Shown here: piece by piece, positions 43,487-55,841 of the stretch
Layout of the letters: every line of letters begins with the position of its first letter
Numbering within the stretch: the first letter of the stretch is position 1
NCBI GenBank assembly: GCA_964019335.1
Contig: OZ025649.1
Span: 372,001-436,000 of the forward strand
Direction: 5' to 3'
DNA from: Diplonema japonicum
Lineage: Eukaryota; Euglenozoa; Diplonemea; Diplonemida; Diplonemidae
Length of the DNA: 64,000 nucleotides
Position numbers and translations under genes: made by a program
The notes under the pieces: model-generated
The model's input: the letters and a program-made list of their open reading frames with translations, nothing else
Databases searched by the model: none
Told to the model about the DNA's origin: nothing

Positions 43487-46400
43487 ATGATGAATCTATT
43501 CTCGTTCAAAAAGAGCCCAGGGAAGGAGAAGAGAAAGAAGAGCGTTGCGAACCAGGAGCCCCCTGCAGAAGTTGTCGAAGAGGAGTTGGATGCAGAATGG
43601 ATGACAACACACGAAGTAGGCATTAAGTTGCAGGATGCGTGGGTTGACATACCGGGCAAGACGGAACATCAGGTGGGAGCACAGGTGGACATGGCTGTTG
43701 ATGCGCCTGTCCCAGTGTTGGATTGGGCGGTTGACAAGGAGAGCGGACCCGCATTTAGAGAGCAGTACATTGCTGCCTTGAAAGATTGGAAACCGAAACC
43801 TGACGACTGCACACTCCCGATCTGCTATCTGACCCATCTCTGCGATGCCCTCAGCTCCCTAGTTGACGCCCTCACGCGTGTCGACACATCTATGCCCCGG
43901 GGTCGCGCGCCCCACCAGTACCAAGCAGTGGTCATTACTCTCGAGTGCCTTGAGATAGCCTCAAGGTCCCCCCTTAACGTTCGCTTCATGGTGGACCGCG
44001 GTCTCCTCACAGACATATCGAAGCTTATTGAGGCCGTGGTCGCCGGGTTGTGGCCTCTGGCCCTTCCCCTTGCTTGTCTCCGAGGCTCAACAGTAGATTC
44101 GCCAGACGGCAGCCGGCTTGATGACAAGATGGCGCAGGTCATGCTCAGAATCGGTGTTCTCTCGCAGTGCATGAAGCTCGTCCACGCCACAGTGGTCACC
44201 CAACACGACGTGACTAACTTGAAACACCCCGATTCCGCACCCACAACATCACTAAGAAAACCGATGTCAAAAATAGAGTCTGCCGAAGCGTGCCTCCTGG
44301 GCAACCCGCCCCTTGCGAAGGTGCTCTCATGGTCCATTGTTATGCTTGTGACACATGTCGTACACGCAATTAACGGCGATGAATGTGCTGGGCTATTCAC
44401 GGCACTGTGGCAGATGCTTGATACCATGAAGGTAGTCGTGCGTCCTGTGGTGACAACAAAGCAGGGCGTCAACAAAGAGAGATTGAACCAGTTACTGGAG
44501 TCGGAGCTAATCCAGGCCCTCATTTCCTCTATCACGTGGCCTGTTGAGACGTCGTACAAGGTGAGCGATACTGACCAGCCTGTGAACGAGGAGTCCATGG
44601 GGTGTATCTACGACTCTTTCGAGCCCGCGAAATACGTACTGAACCAAGTGTCGGACGTGAGGCGGGATAGCTACTCGCTGCTGCAGCGCACGGCGTTAGA
44701 GATTGCTGTGTGCTTGCTAGACGATCACCCGGAGTCAGTGAGGAAGTTGCTTCCTTCAGGACTGATAGACGCATGTGCAGAGACAGCTACCTGGCACGTC
44801 ATCCATTACGACACAAAATCTTCACAAGAGGCCACAGTAAAGAAGATCGAGAGCCAGGGCCTGCTCGCACAGACGTACGTGATGCTGCCTGAGATAGACA
44901 ACGCAGACGAGTACGTGCATATTGAGGTGCCCAGTGAACTATCAGGCGTGGCGCCTGTGAGCAACCCTGACTACTTACTTATCGACGTCCTGGACAGACA
45001 GCCAGATCAGCTGCAGCACGTCCTTGAGCTGCTGAAGGAACTGTCCAATACAGCGTATGGCGTGCGGGAGTACGCAAACGAGCAGCTCATCAGGAAAATT
45101 GCAGCCAAAGAGCGATCTCTCGGTTTGCAGGGCAGGCGGCCATCGAACCTACCAGATGCTGGCGAGCTATTGGACGGAGCCGAAAGGCTTGAGCTTTTGT
45201 CGTTGGAAATGTTCTCCGGGATGTTCCCCCCTTCCACGCGCCCCCCTGCGCGGGAGAGGCCCCCGTCCGCAAACCTCGCCATTGCACTGAGAATGCAGCG
45301 AAACTACTTCCAACTTCAGCTGTTCTCGTTGTCAGCACTGATAGCTTTCATCATCGAATATGCGACCAGCTCCAAAGGCCACCACGACCCTATGCGGTCC
45401 AAAATAGAGCACAGAGGTCTTGAGGCGCTGAACGCACAGGGAATTCACCGTGTGCTCCTCGAGAGCGACATGTTCTACTTGTCTTGCTTTGATTTTCTCT
45501 CCCGCACCAAAACACTCCGAGAACCCCTGCGGCCTGTCTGGGAACTTCCAGACGGTGCAGACTCGAAAACCCTTCGAGTACTGGTTAGAAATCTGTGTAA
45601 GCACATCTTTCACTCCCTGATGTCTCAGAAGGGTAAGGATATTAGGCCGGACCTTGTGGCTCTGCTAGAAATGATGAAGAAGTTCCGGTACTCCTGCGAA
45701 ATTGTGCTGGACATGGGTGCAGTGCTGTTGGAAGTCTGCAGGAACCAGAAGGAACTTCTAGATGACAGTCAAACACTGGGCATGTTGGTGGACATATTGG
45801 GGCAGGCTTTCCACAGTCAGCACGAAGTGGTGTGCTCACTGAAAGGCAATAGTTTCATCTCGCACACTCCTATGCCTGGTATGCCTGCTATGCTCAACAT
45901 GCCAAGCATGAACCTGGGCAAGCCCGCAATGTCGGCGCGTTCGCCTCCCAGTCCTAGCACACCCGTCTTTACATCGAAGGTGTCTAACTCTTCTTTGAAC
46001 CGTCGAGCAAAATCATTCTGCAACTCTCCCTTACAAGAAAAAACACCTCCTTTCCCTTCGCCGATGTCCACGCCCCCCACCGGCCCGTTGCAGGTTCCCG
46101 ACAAGCGTCTTCTCCTTGCAAAGAGGAACAAGGGTAATTCACCGCAGTTTCAAAGGGCGATGGCTTCATCTTCTTCGAGGAACTTGTCCTCCTCATCGCC
46201 ACCGATGTACATGTCGTCACCCCCCACGCCGACCCTCGCAATGCCCATCAAGACGCGCGCTAAGGCGAAGACCATAGTCCTCATGTCACCGAAGTCACCT
46301 GCACTAGCATGCGGGCCTTCCCCGTTCACTGACTACCGTTCCATGCACTCGGTGCTTGATGTCCCGCCTGGGGTGACTGAGGACGACCTCCCAAGCTACT

Positions 46401-49400
46401 TCGCTGCTCGAAACGTTATCCTCAATATCTTTGATTCTCTCAACACCATCCCTTTAGTCCGCAACTGCATGCTGTTGAATGGACCCTCGGTGCACCTCAC
46501 CTGCCTGTCCGAGCGATCCCTTCGTCTCTACGGTGTTAAGCAACTCTCACACCTACTCAAAACCACTGGGGAAGGGGTTTCTGATGGCGACAAACTGGGT
46601 GCAATCCTCAGGCCTACTGTTATGGAGCTTATTAAGAAGCTGACGAACGCACCAAGCGGGCTGATCCTGACCATATTGATGTTGCTGCAGGAAGTCCTGA
46701 ACTGGCTCGAGAAGGAAGAAATGGAGCAGCTGTTGGACCCGAATGGGAAGCCCAACGGAGCAGGGCTTAGAAGAAAGGTTATACAGAATTTAGACGAGAA
46801 CAATTACTGCAAACTTGTCACGGTGCTAACGACGCCGTGTAGTGATGGAGCAGACCCATATCAGCTGGGGGTTGCTGTGCTAGACACTGTGGCGTGCTTG
46901 CTGAAAGGGAATCCCAAAGCTAAAGCCCTTTTCGAGCAAGAAGTTGGGTGGATGACATTGGGCGACGCAATCCTCGAGTGCATGGACCACAATCCTAGCC
47001 AGAGCATGTTTGACCAGTTGCTCAACGTCCTTGTTGATGGCGAGGAAAGTGTCACCATCGAGAACGAAGGCCTCCTCCCTGTCATCTTGCACTGGTGCAC
47101 CCTTGACATTTTCTGCACCAACACTACCCTCATCCTCGATCTCACGAAGAAGCTGAAAACCATCTTGTCGTTCTCGACCCACAACCTCGAACGTGCTTCG
47201 CGAGTCGGTATCCTTGAAATCCTCGTCGACATGCTTGTCAGATGGGAAGATCGTGAAATCAGAGCGCAGCTCATCGAATGCTACCACCGTGTAGGGAAGC
47301 ACTGCATCACTGTGAAACAGTTGAAACCGTTGTTCACAGCGCTAAGGGACCAGCAGGGACGAGAGCGTATGCTGCTGCTGCCGTGGGTGATAAGGATTCT
47401 GAGGAATCTTGCACAAACAACACAAGCTCAAAGTGATAGGGATAGGAGAAAATCGTCGGTTGATGAAGGCATCATGACTGGGGGTTCGGGTTCAACAGGT
47501 GAGAACAGTAAGAACGCTAGCTCAGCACCGACGAAGGCACCGCCTGCTTTCTTCGACTTCAGCGGGGTGCACTCCGGCTTGAAGCTCCCTGACCTCTCAT
47601 CGTACCCCTCCTCCAACGGGTACTCCATTTCTATGTGGATAAGGATTGAGTCCCAGCGACCGCCCTGCCTCGCCGGCCTGTCCGATCTTGAGAGCTACAA
47701 ACCACACTTGTATTCATTCCAGACGGAAGATGGATCTGACCTGTTGGCTTTCTTCGAGATGGATAGACTGTGCTTCACTGTGCAGCATCACGGCGAGAAT
47801 CCCTCTACAGCCGTTATAGACACTGTGGCCTTTATGCCCAAAAGATGGTATCACTTGTACGTATCTCACTCTTGTGGGAAGCGCATCATCAGTAGGGCGG
47901 AGGTGAAGGTGTATGTTGATGGTGTTGAGAAGTGGCGGGGGCCCCTGAAGTACCCGAGGAACAACGTGTTGTACACGTCATGCATAGGGACAAACATGAA
48001 GGGTTACAGACAGGAAACGTTGCTGAACAACTTCTACGGCCAGGTGTGCTGCGTGTACTTTATAGATGGTGCGGTGTCCTCGGCGGTAGTGGGTGCAATA
48101 CACGGCTTGGGGCCTGCGTACCAGTCGAACTTCGCGCCTGCTGACCGTGACAAGATAGTGTCAACGCTCGGCCTAGCTGACACTGCGAAGGCACTCTTCA
48201 ACGAGTTCCACTCATCAAAGATCTACATGCTGTACAACCCGCTAGCGTCGCAGGGTGGTATGCTCGTCAACGTTGCGGGCCTCAACCAGATGGACGAGAT
48301 AGGGGAGAAAACTGACCTTTCTGAGAAGCAGCAGGATTTAGTCCTAGCTGCTGTGCTTCCTGGGACTCAATTGTGTTTGACGCAAGCTTTAAGGCAGGTC
48401 TTAGGGTCCATGGGTGGGCTCATGGTCCTCTTCCCGCTTGTTGCATTGCTGGGCGAGCATCGTTCTGCTTTGATACCAGATGAGCCTGTTCAGCAAACGG
48501 CACAGCTCAGCACCTCTATCGTGCCTTTCCTCGTTTCAAACCTTCTATCCCTCTTCCATGATCTCTTCAAAACCCACCCGCTCTTCATCTGCGAGATCCG
48601 TGACAACAAACTGTACCACGTGCTGAACATGCTGCTGAAGCCAATCGCGCCCTTCCTCGACAAATCGAACATCGAGCGTATCAATCTGATGATTTATAAA
48701 GTTTGGAACGAAGAGACCTGGAAGGAAGGTGTGCAGTACTTGTTGCTGGACCTGAGCATCTGGGTGCAGACGCCTGCCACCATACAGCAGGACTTGTTCA
48801 TTACAGTGTACTCGAAGCTAGCAAAGGCAGCCTCTATGCAGGCAGGGTCTGCTGGAAAATGGTTTGTCTCCATGCGGCCGTTCGGGCTCATTCTCGACCA
48901 GCTGACGTGGTTTTTGTACTATAACGAACCCCCGACTCCTGTTGACTCGAAAGACTTGAAAGATAAAGATATGCGTGAGAGGATGCACGGGAAGCGCGGT
49001 TTGACTGACCGTGCTCAAATCCGCGCAGTCCGGAAGGAGGCCCTTGAGTCCGCCTTCCTGCTGCTCTGCGAGTGTTCTTCCGACGACGTTGCTGCTTTGT
49101 GTGCAAATTTCATGAACCCCCTGAACGACCACCACCAGCTGGAAGACCTTGTTGAGTTTCTTGTCGACCTGCTTGAGAGGAAGCGCGACACACTCATAGA
49201 GCCGCTTTTCAAATACAAAGGCCTCGATATCCTGTTGCACCTCATGACCATGGGGTCCAGTGCACTGCGACAAGGCTGCGTGTCGTGCCTAGGCGTGATG
49301 GTTCAACACAGCAAAAAGGTGAGCGAATACCTCTGCTGCTCCAAACCATACGGACTTGCAACGGTGGCAGAGAACCTTGGGAACTACTCATTCGACATCC

Positions 49401-52400
49401 AGACGTACAAGGTACTCCGGGATGCCATGCTGTTTACTGTGCACAAACCGCAGAAGGGGCTGCGAACGGCAGCAGAACAGCAGTGCAAACCGCTGTCGAG
49501 CGAGCGTGGGAAAGATGCAATTGAACTGCCAGCTGCCATCGTGACGATCATGAAGCTGGCGATTGGTGCGTCAATGGAAATCAAGGAGATGGTAGCGCAG
49601 GACGTTGATACGCTGATCGGACCCGAGAACTGCAGGATCCTGTGCGACATGGCATGGCCGCTGCTGGCGGCGGACCTGCTAGCCTCCCTGCCGTATGATG
49701 ACCCGGAACTCACTGACCGCGTGGAAGCCACCAAAGCCACCTTGCTGAAGGTTACATCGGAAGTGCTGTTTGACGCAATGATGCAAGCAAGTGGCTGGAA
49801 GATGCTCGACGGCTTCATCAACGCCATCTACGAGAAGGACAAGCTGTGCACGTACAAGGTCCTCGAGGGAGTCTTCACCCAGATATGCGACCTGTACCTC
49901 GACGCTACTGCTAAAGGAAAGGTGACGCAGCCCTCAGAAAGGGACAAAGAACGGGTGCCATCCATCGTCAACTCCGTCTACTTCGCTATCTTCATTGAAG
50001 ATCTTCTATGCTTCCACCCTACTATCAGCAGTTGCCTGAAGACGATGCGGTTTGGATTGGGTGCTCAGCCCGTCCAGGGACTGAAGACGGAAGAGAACGA
50101 CATGGAATGGGTGGAGGTGACGGAAGATGGCGACAAAGCCGAAAGCAGCCTATCCAGTACAACCGGGTCACCAGTTACCGTGGGGAAGATCGTCAAAACG
50201 GAGTCTCTGGAGTCCCTTTCGGCAATTCAGAGGAAGGGCTACCACGAGGCAGCCGAGTTGCAAGCAGACCAAAAGACCACTGCGTGGTCGGGTTGGCATC
50301 TTGCTCTCAAATGCTTATCCTTGCTGTTCACTCTCGGGTTGTACAAGACGCACGAGTTCACAAAGGAAGTGGACACCGTCTTTACGTATGCCAGCGCGCA
50401 GCAAAGCGTGTCTAGGACCACCACGTTCCTCACAAGACCAGGTGGCCTGACAAGGCTCTGCACGAGGTTTATCAGGCTGTGCCTTGCATACCAGCCTGTA
50501 ACCCCTGGGAACGCATTACCCACTCCGCCTTCTCGGAAAGATCTTCTGCTCCTTTTGTCCTTTGTGAAATCCATCATAGCATTAGACAAGATGTCCGACA
50601 GGGATAGGGAGAGGTTTGAGGAGCTCCTCACTAGTGACGGCAGGACACGCCTCGCTCAGGAATCACGCAGCAGGACCTTGACCCTGCTGAACTCTGTGGC
50701 ATGCCACGTGACGAAACTGCGGCAGCGCAACAGGACGTCAGAAATCGCGAACGACTCCGCGTCGCAGCTGGAGTGCTTGAACTGCATTAAATTCATATTT
50801 GCCGAGCGACAAAAACTGCTGGACAATGAGCTTGTGGAAGGGAGCCCAAGACAGCGAAAGTCACTTGAGTGGGTGCTGTGGATCAGGACGAACAAGCACA
50901 GCGAGGAGGACTTGGCTAAATTCGACGATTTGGTGCTCCAAAAGGGCTGGCAATCCTTGCATATGATCATGCTCCCCGTTTCCGACACCTTATGCCAGGA
51001 GGTAGGGGATCTGTGGATGGACATCGCGCAGAGGAGGAGGAAGACCGCGTCCCAGGAACAACGGGAGCTGTTCAAGCAGAACGAGGAAACAAAAAGACAT
51101 GTCCTGCGGACAGGGTCGAAGCCACCCATGGCACCAAAGTGCGAATACACCGCAACGTATAAAGACCTGCAGAGGACCAGTGAAAAATATTGGAAGCAGC
51201 TGCTATCGACGGTAACGAACGACAGGGGCACCTGGGCGCTGCAGCCAAAGACACGATTCGTGAGGAGATCTGTGCAAGAAGTTGGGGGTGTCAATTGCAG
51301 AATACGGCCGAAATTGGTGCACGACCCTAAACTGACGGACCATGCCAACATTACAACGCAGAAAGATATCAATCAGGTGCACGACATGACAGATAAGGCC
51401 GTCAAGATCAACCACCATGAGGTGGGGAGCGGCAATGAAGACGACGACGCAGCAGAGACGTGCGAGGAGGACGACAAGGACATCCCACCGCCGCCTAGCA
51501 AGTCAGGATGGAAGTTCAACTGCGAGGTGATCTGGCTGATGCAAGGATGGTCAGGCAGCTTCCAGATTATCCCCGAGCAGGCGATCAGGTGCCTGTGGGT
51601 GTTGATCGACGAGGCCAACACCTCCATCGTGCAGGCCATGAACCCTGCCTCTGAGCACCTGGTAGAGAAGCCCAAGGACGACAAGTTCTTGATCGACACT
51701 CTGAAAAACATGGTGATGCGCAGGTACCGCATGCAGATGACGGCCATCGAGTTCTACTTCGTCGACGGCTCGTCGCTGCTGCTGAACTTCGAAAAGAAGG
51801 AAGACGTGCATCAGATCTTCAAAGTCATTCTCCACAAGATAAACCCCAAAGCGAAGAACCTTCGCACCACTGAGATCCCCAAGAGCCCTGTTTCGAGTTT
51901 CAAGAAGTCGCGCCTAACGGAAAAGTGGGTGAAGCGGGAGATCTCAAACTTCGAGTACCTGATGGGGCTGAACCACTATGCGTCGCGAACGGTGAATGAT
52001 CTGACGCAGTACCCTGTCATGCCGTGGATACTGTGCGATTATCACTCGAAAGAGATCAACTTGGAGAATGAGGCTATTTACAGAGACTTGTCGCAGCCGT
52101 TGGGGTGCCTCGGCGGTGATGCCAGGAAGTCCACCGAGCGCACGCAGGAAACGATCACCAAGTACGACTCACTGGAGTCCATCGGCATGACGCCCTTCCA
52201 CTTCGGATCGCACTACTCGAACTCGGGGTTCACGCTGTTCTACCTGCTGCGCCTTGAGCCGTACACAACAGCGGGCATCATCCTGCAGGGTGCTAAGTTT
52301 GACCATGCAGACAGGCTTTTTGACTCTCTAGCACAGACGTGGTATGGTGTGACACATTCGGCAGCTGACGTGAAGGAGCTCATCCCCGAGTTTTTCTACC

Positions 52401-53966
52401 AGCCGGAGATCTTCGTTAACAATAACAACATCAAGTTCGGCGTGCGGCAGGACGGCAGAGAGCTCGACCAGGTGGAGCTCCCTCCGTGGTGCACAGACGC
52501 ACACGACTTTGTGCGCATCCACCGCGAAGCCCTCGAGTCCGAGTATGTCTCTGCCCATCTGCATGAGTGGATCGACCTTATCTTCGGCTGCAAGCAGTAC
52601 GGCCCTGATGCGGTGGAGGCAGCGAACACGTACCACCCTTACAGCTACGAGCAGTGCGTGTCGGACATCAACTTCAGCGAAGAAGAAGAGCACACCAAGC
52701 AGCGCATCATATCGCACATCGACAATTTCGGGCAATCCCCCATTCAGCTGTTCAGGAAACGGCACCCACCCAGAAGCCCAATCTTGCATATCTACCAACC
52801 GTTCAAGAGTAGGCCTGTGTTCATGACCCCGCAGGGTGTCGTGCACAGGGTGTTGCAGGGCAAGGCTATTGTCAAGCTGTGTCTTGCGAGCGGTGAACGC
52901 CTCGTGGCGATCGGCGACAATGGTGTGGTGGCCATACATAGTTTCCGCACGCTGGGTGCACTTGAGGGGGGGCACCACATGTCCGCCCCGAGCCAGGCGT
53001 CGACTCCATCGCCTGCGACACCTGCGACACTCGAGAGGAGCAGCACAGGACCGAGCTTCCGCTCGTCGCCGATGATGGCACCCCTTTCCTTGGACCCTAA
53101 GCTGTTGGGTGAGCGGGTGGGTGCAAGCATTATATCGCCAAGCATGCAGACAAACCCAGGCACACCGTCGTTGGGCCGGAGGAAGCCGGGCTTTGAGAGG
53201 AAGAAGTTGTTTTCATTTGAAGCGAACTCGTCGTTCCAGTCGCGTGCTGTGCAGGCAGGGATGAAGAAGTGCCCTGTGACGGAGTACTCGTATGTGTTCA
53301 CGTCTCTGCCGGACAGGGAGCTGCTGTTCTCGTCGGGGCTGTGGAACAATTCAGCGACCATTTCGGAGCTGGTGGCGGCGAACACGAACCCTTACGTGCA
53401 GCAGTCGCTGTTCGGGCACAACGATGTGGTGACATGCCTGGCGGTGGACTCGGCAAACACGCTTCTGGTGACAGGCTCGAAGGACACAACGCTGCTCCTG
53501 TGGACAATCAGGTTGAGATCTTTCCCGCTAGCAGTGTTGAAGGCAACGCTAGTAGGCCACGATGACAGAGTACTGTGTGTCGCAATCAACTCAGACTTAG
53601 ATGTCATAGCATCAGGGGGAGCGGACGGGGTGGCCGTCCTGCATGATTGTCAAGGAAAGTACGAGCGCACACTGCGCCACCCAAGGGGGGTATGTTGCTC
53701 TTTTGGAACAAAAAAAAAAAAGAAAAACGAAACAAAACAGGGCTCCGTGAACCTTGTTGCCATCACTGATCATGGCACAGTCATCTTTTTCTCCAATGAT
53801 GACTACTTCCTTTACCTATTCTCCATCAATGGTGCTATTCTTGCTTGTGTAGATGCCACAGTGAAGCTGCACTGCTTGACCCTAACCAAGGATTCACGGT
53901 GCCTCGTTACTGGTGGTGAACTGCGACAGAACTCCTCTGTGTTCTTACGTTCCACTGCTGAGTATG

Positions 53967-53998
<32 letters not shown>

Positions 53999-54189
53999 CT
54001 TTTTATACTTTAAAGTTTATCGTTGATCCATAAGTTCCCAAGTGCTTCGGCTTCACCTGTAAGGAGTATTGCCATCCACAAGGATGAGCAGGTGTGTACC
54101 TGTTTTACAAGAAAAAAAAGAAAATCTTTTCTTCCTAGGTAATGGCCGCAGGATTCGAGGATGGGTGTATTGTGTTCTATTCCGCTTAA
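43487..54189 (+). CDS. Giant BEACH-WD40 protein (LvsA/neurobeachin/WDFY3 class)
   Basis: Four exons: 43487-53689, 53741-53961, 54016-54091, 54139-54189; introns of 51, 54 and 47 nt. Product about 3516 residues. Armadillo-like helical repeats fill about 100-1300. A concanavalin-like (LamG-like) domain begins near 1355 (YSISMWIRIES). The PH-like domain is at about 2675-2785 and the BEACH domain at about 2810-3100 (REISNFEYLMGLNHYASRT, PVMPWILCDY, FHFGSHYSNSGF, LIPEFFYQPEIFVNNN, HEWIDLIFG). Four or more WD40 repeats run from about 3260 to the end; only splicing restores the last one (SIAIHKDEQ, VMAAGFEDGCIVFYSA). There is no FYVE domain. Such proteins are vesicle-trafficking scaffolds. All three introns fall within the last 500 nt. 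Confidence 0.95.
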
Positions 54190-54507
54190 AGGGGACGAAG
54201 AGGTTGGAGAGTCCTTTTATTTCTTCTTTCTTTTTTTTTTCGGGGAGGGAAGGGGAAAAAGTGATCACCCCCCCCGTCTTCATTTTTTTTTCTCCTCTTT
54301 TTTCTTTGTCTTCTTCTCCAGTTCGTTGTGAACCTGTGAAACGTGGGGGGGGGGATACTAAAGTATACGTAAGTGAAAGATTTTTGGGTATGTGCGAATA
54401 AAATATGATGGAAAAAAAAAAGAGAAAAAAAAAAAAAACAAACGAGAGCAGAAAGAAGAAAAAAAAAATATAATGCAATTGACCTTTTTTTTCCCCTTTC
54501 TTTTTCT

Positions 54508-54824
54508 GGTGGATAACATGAAAATATAAGAAAAACATCAGATGTGTTGTTCGCTGTTGACCTCCTCGTCGGTCATCACCGGAAGCGCCCGAGTGGAAGA
54601 ACATAATGCAGATGCTCAGGGTGACGAACAGGCAGCAAACTGCACGAGCGCAGAATCTTGGTTACCCGGGACGCCCCCGCTGGGGTTGAGCTGTACACCG
54701 CACGCATTAAGGACACGACGCGGAACGCAGAAGAAGCTACAACTCGGCCGCGGTGCGCCCCCTGTAATCAAGTAGACAGTTCTTGTGCAGGGCGCCGCCA
54801 ACACCGGCCTCCTTTAACTCATAT
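54508..54824 (+). repeat. Dispersed duplicated block, copy 2
   Basis: Second copy of the block at 16719-17029, same orientation, nearly identical over about 300 bp. It carries an 11-nt insertion (CGGAAGCGCCC) after GGTCATCAC near 54579 which shifts the open frame seen in copy 1, and lacks four bases at the left edge. It lies about 90 bp from the N gap, so the assembly may have broken because of repeats. Confidence 0.85.
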
Positions 54825-54916
54825 GTTTTCCTTTTTTATTATTATTATTATTATTATTTTGCTGTACGTAGGTGTTGGGTAACTCTTTTTTTTTTTTCTT
54901 CTTTTTTTTTCTCTTT

Positions 54917-55116
54917 NNNNNNNNNNNNNNNNNNNNNNNNNNNNNNNNNNNNNNNNNNNNNNNNNNNNNNNNNNNNNNNNNNNNNNNNNNNNNNNNNNNN
55001 NNNNNNNNNNNNNNNNNNNNNNNNNNNNNNNNNNNNNNNNNNNNNNNNNNNNNNNNNNNNNNNNNNNNNNNNNNNNNNNNNNNNNNNNNNNNNNNNNNNN
55101 NNNNNNNNNNNNNNNN
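54917..55116. other. Assembly gap (200 N)
   Basis: Exactly 200 N, probably a placeholder length. It follows a T-rich tract and is followed by an A run, so the flanks may not be adjacent in the genome. Confidence 0.99.
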
Positions 55117-55143
55117 AAAAAAAAAAAAGAAAAGGACAAAGAA

Positions 55144-55774
55144 ATGTCGAGGTGTCGAAGCAACAGCTGCCCCCCTATTTACACAGACAACGAGGGACTG
55201 CAGGCGGTAGCAAGAGACTGTGTGAGTGTGCCAGGGGATTTTGATACGGATTTGAAGGACCTGGATATATTCTTTGATGAGCCAACGAAACAAGAGCACG
55301 GTGACCAAGCTGCCTACCAAGTTGCCGCCCTCCTAGCAGAGCTAGAAACTCTCAAAGCAAAAAACCTTGAACTTGATGCTTCCATTGGGGTGTTGACCCC
55401 TCTCCCTGGGCAGCCTGCTAACATCTCCCAACGGGGGCTGAACCCTCGCGCCGCACCCTTCCGCCTTGGTGGGGCCAACGACTCCGACTCTGACCGTGTC
55501 GAGGCACCCCCCTCTGCTTACTGGTCTCAGCGGTATGAACAAAGGAGTTTAAAAAAAAAATCTTTTTTTTTTTTAAACAGTGTGAGCCGTACCCGAGGGT
55601 CCCTCTCTGGCAGCTCTGCCGGGATGACCCCCGAATCATCGTTTTGTGGGGAAACATACCCAGTATGATTTTTTTTTTTTTTGTTTTTTTTTAAACACTC
55701 TCCAGATGTACAACAGCGATTGGTGGAGTGCTTCAGAATGGGACAGGTGTGGTCATGGTGGGCTTTATATGTGA
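55144..55774 (+). CDS. Small spliced gene, unknown function
   Basis: Three exons: 55144-55532, 55581-55662, 55706-55774; introns of 48 and 43 nt, both GTATGA...CAG. The product has 179 residues. It has a short helical segment (about 55-85; AAYQVAALLAELETLKAKN) that may be a coiled coil and a disordered Pro/Ser/Arg region. The end, MYNSDWWSASEWDRCGHGG, appears only after splicing. The ATG lies 28 nt after the N gap, so a longer 5' end or an upstream start cannot be excluded. Both splice junctions keep the frame. No known domain. Confidence 0.55.
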
Positions 55775-55810
55775 AACCATGTGTTCGATTTTTTTTTTTT
55801 TTTGATTCCC

Positions 55811-55841
<31 letters not shown>

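Larger units (their letters stand above)
54190..55143. other. Intergenic region with repeat copy 2 and assembly gap
   Basis: Besides the duplicated block and the N gap described separately, the DNA is homopolymer-rich (A and T runs, a TTA microsatellite at 54837-54857). No gene is seen. Confidence 0.7.

Noticed and set aside
43825-44598. Long minus-strand ORF opposite the BEACH gene (and many similar ones)
   Set aside because: All long minus-strand ORFs lie opposite clear + strand genes and have no domain of their own; they are mirror effects of GC-rich codons.
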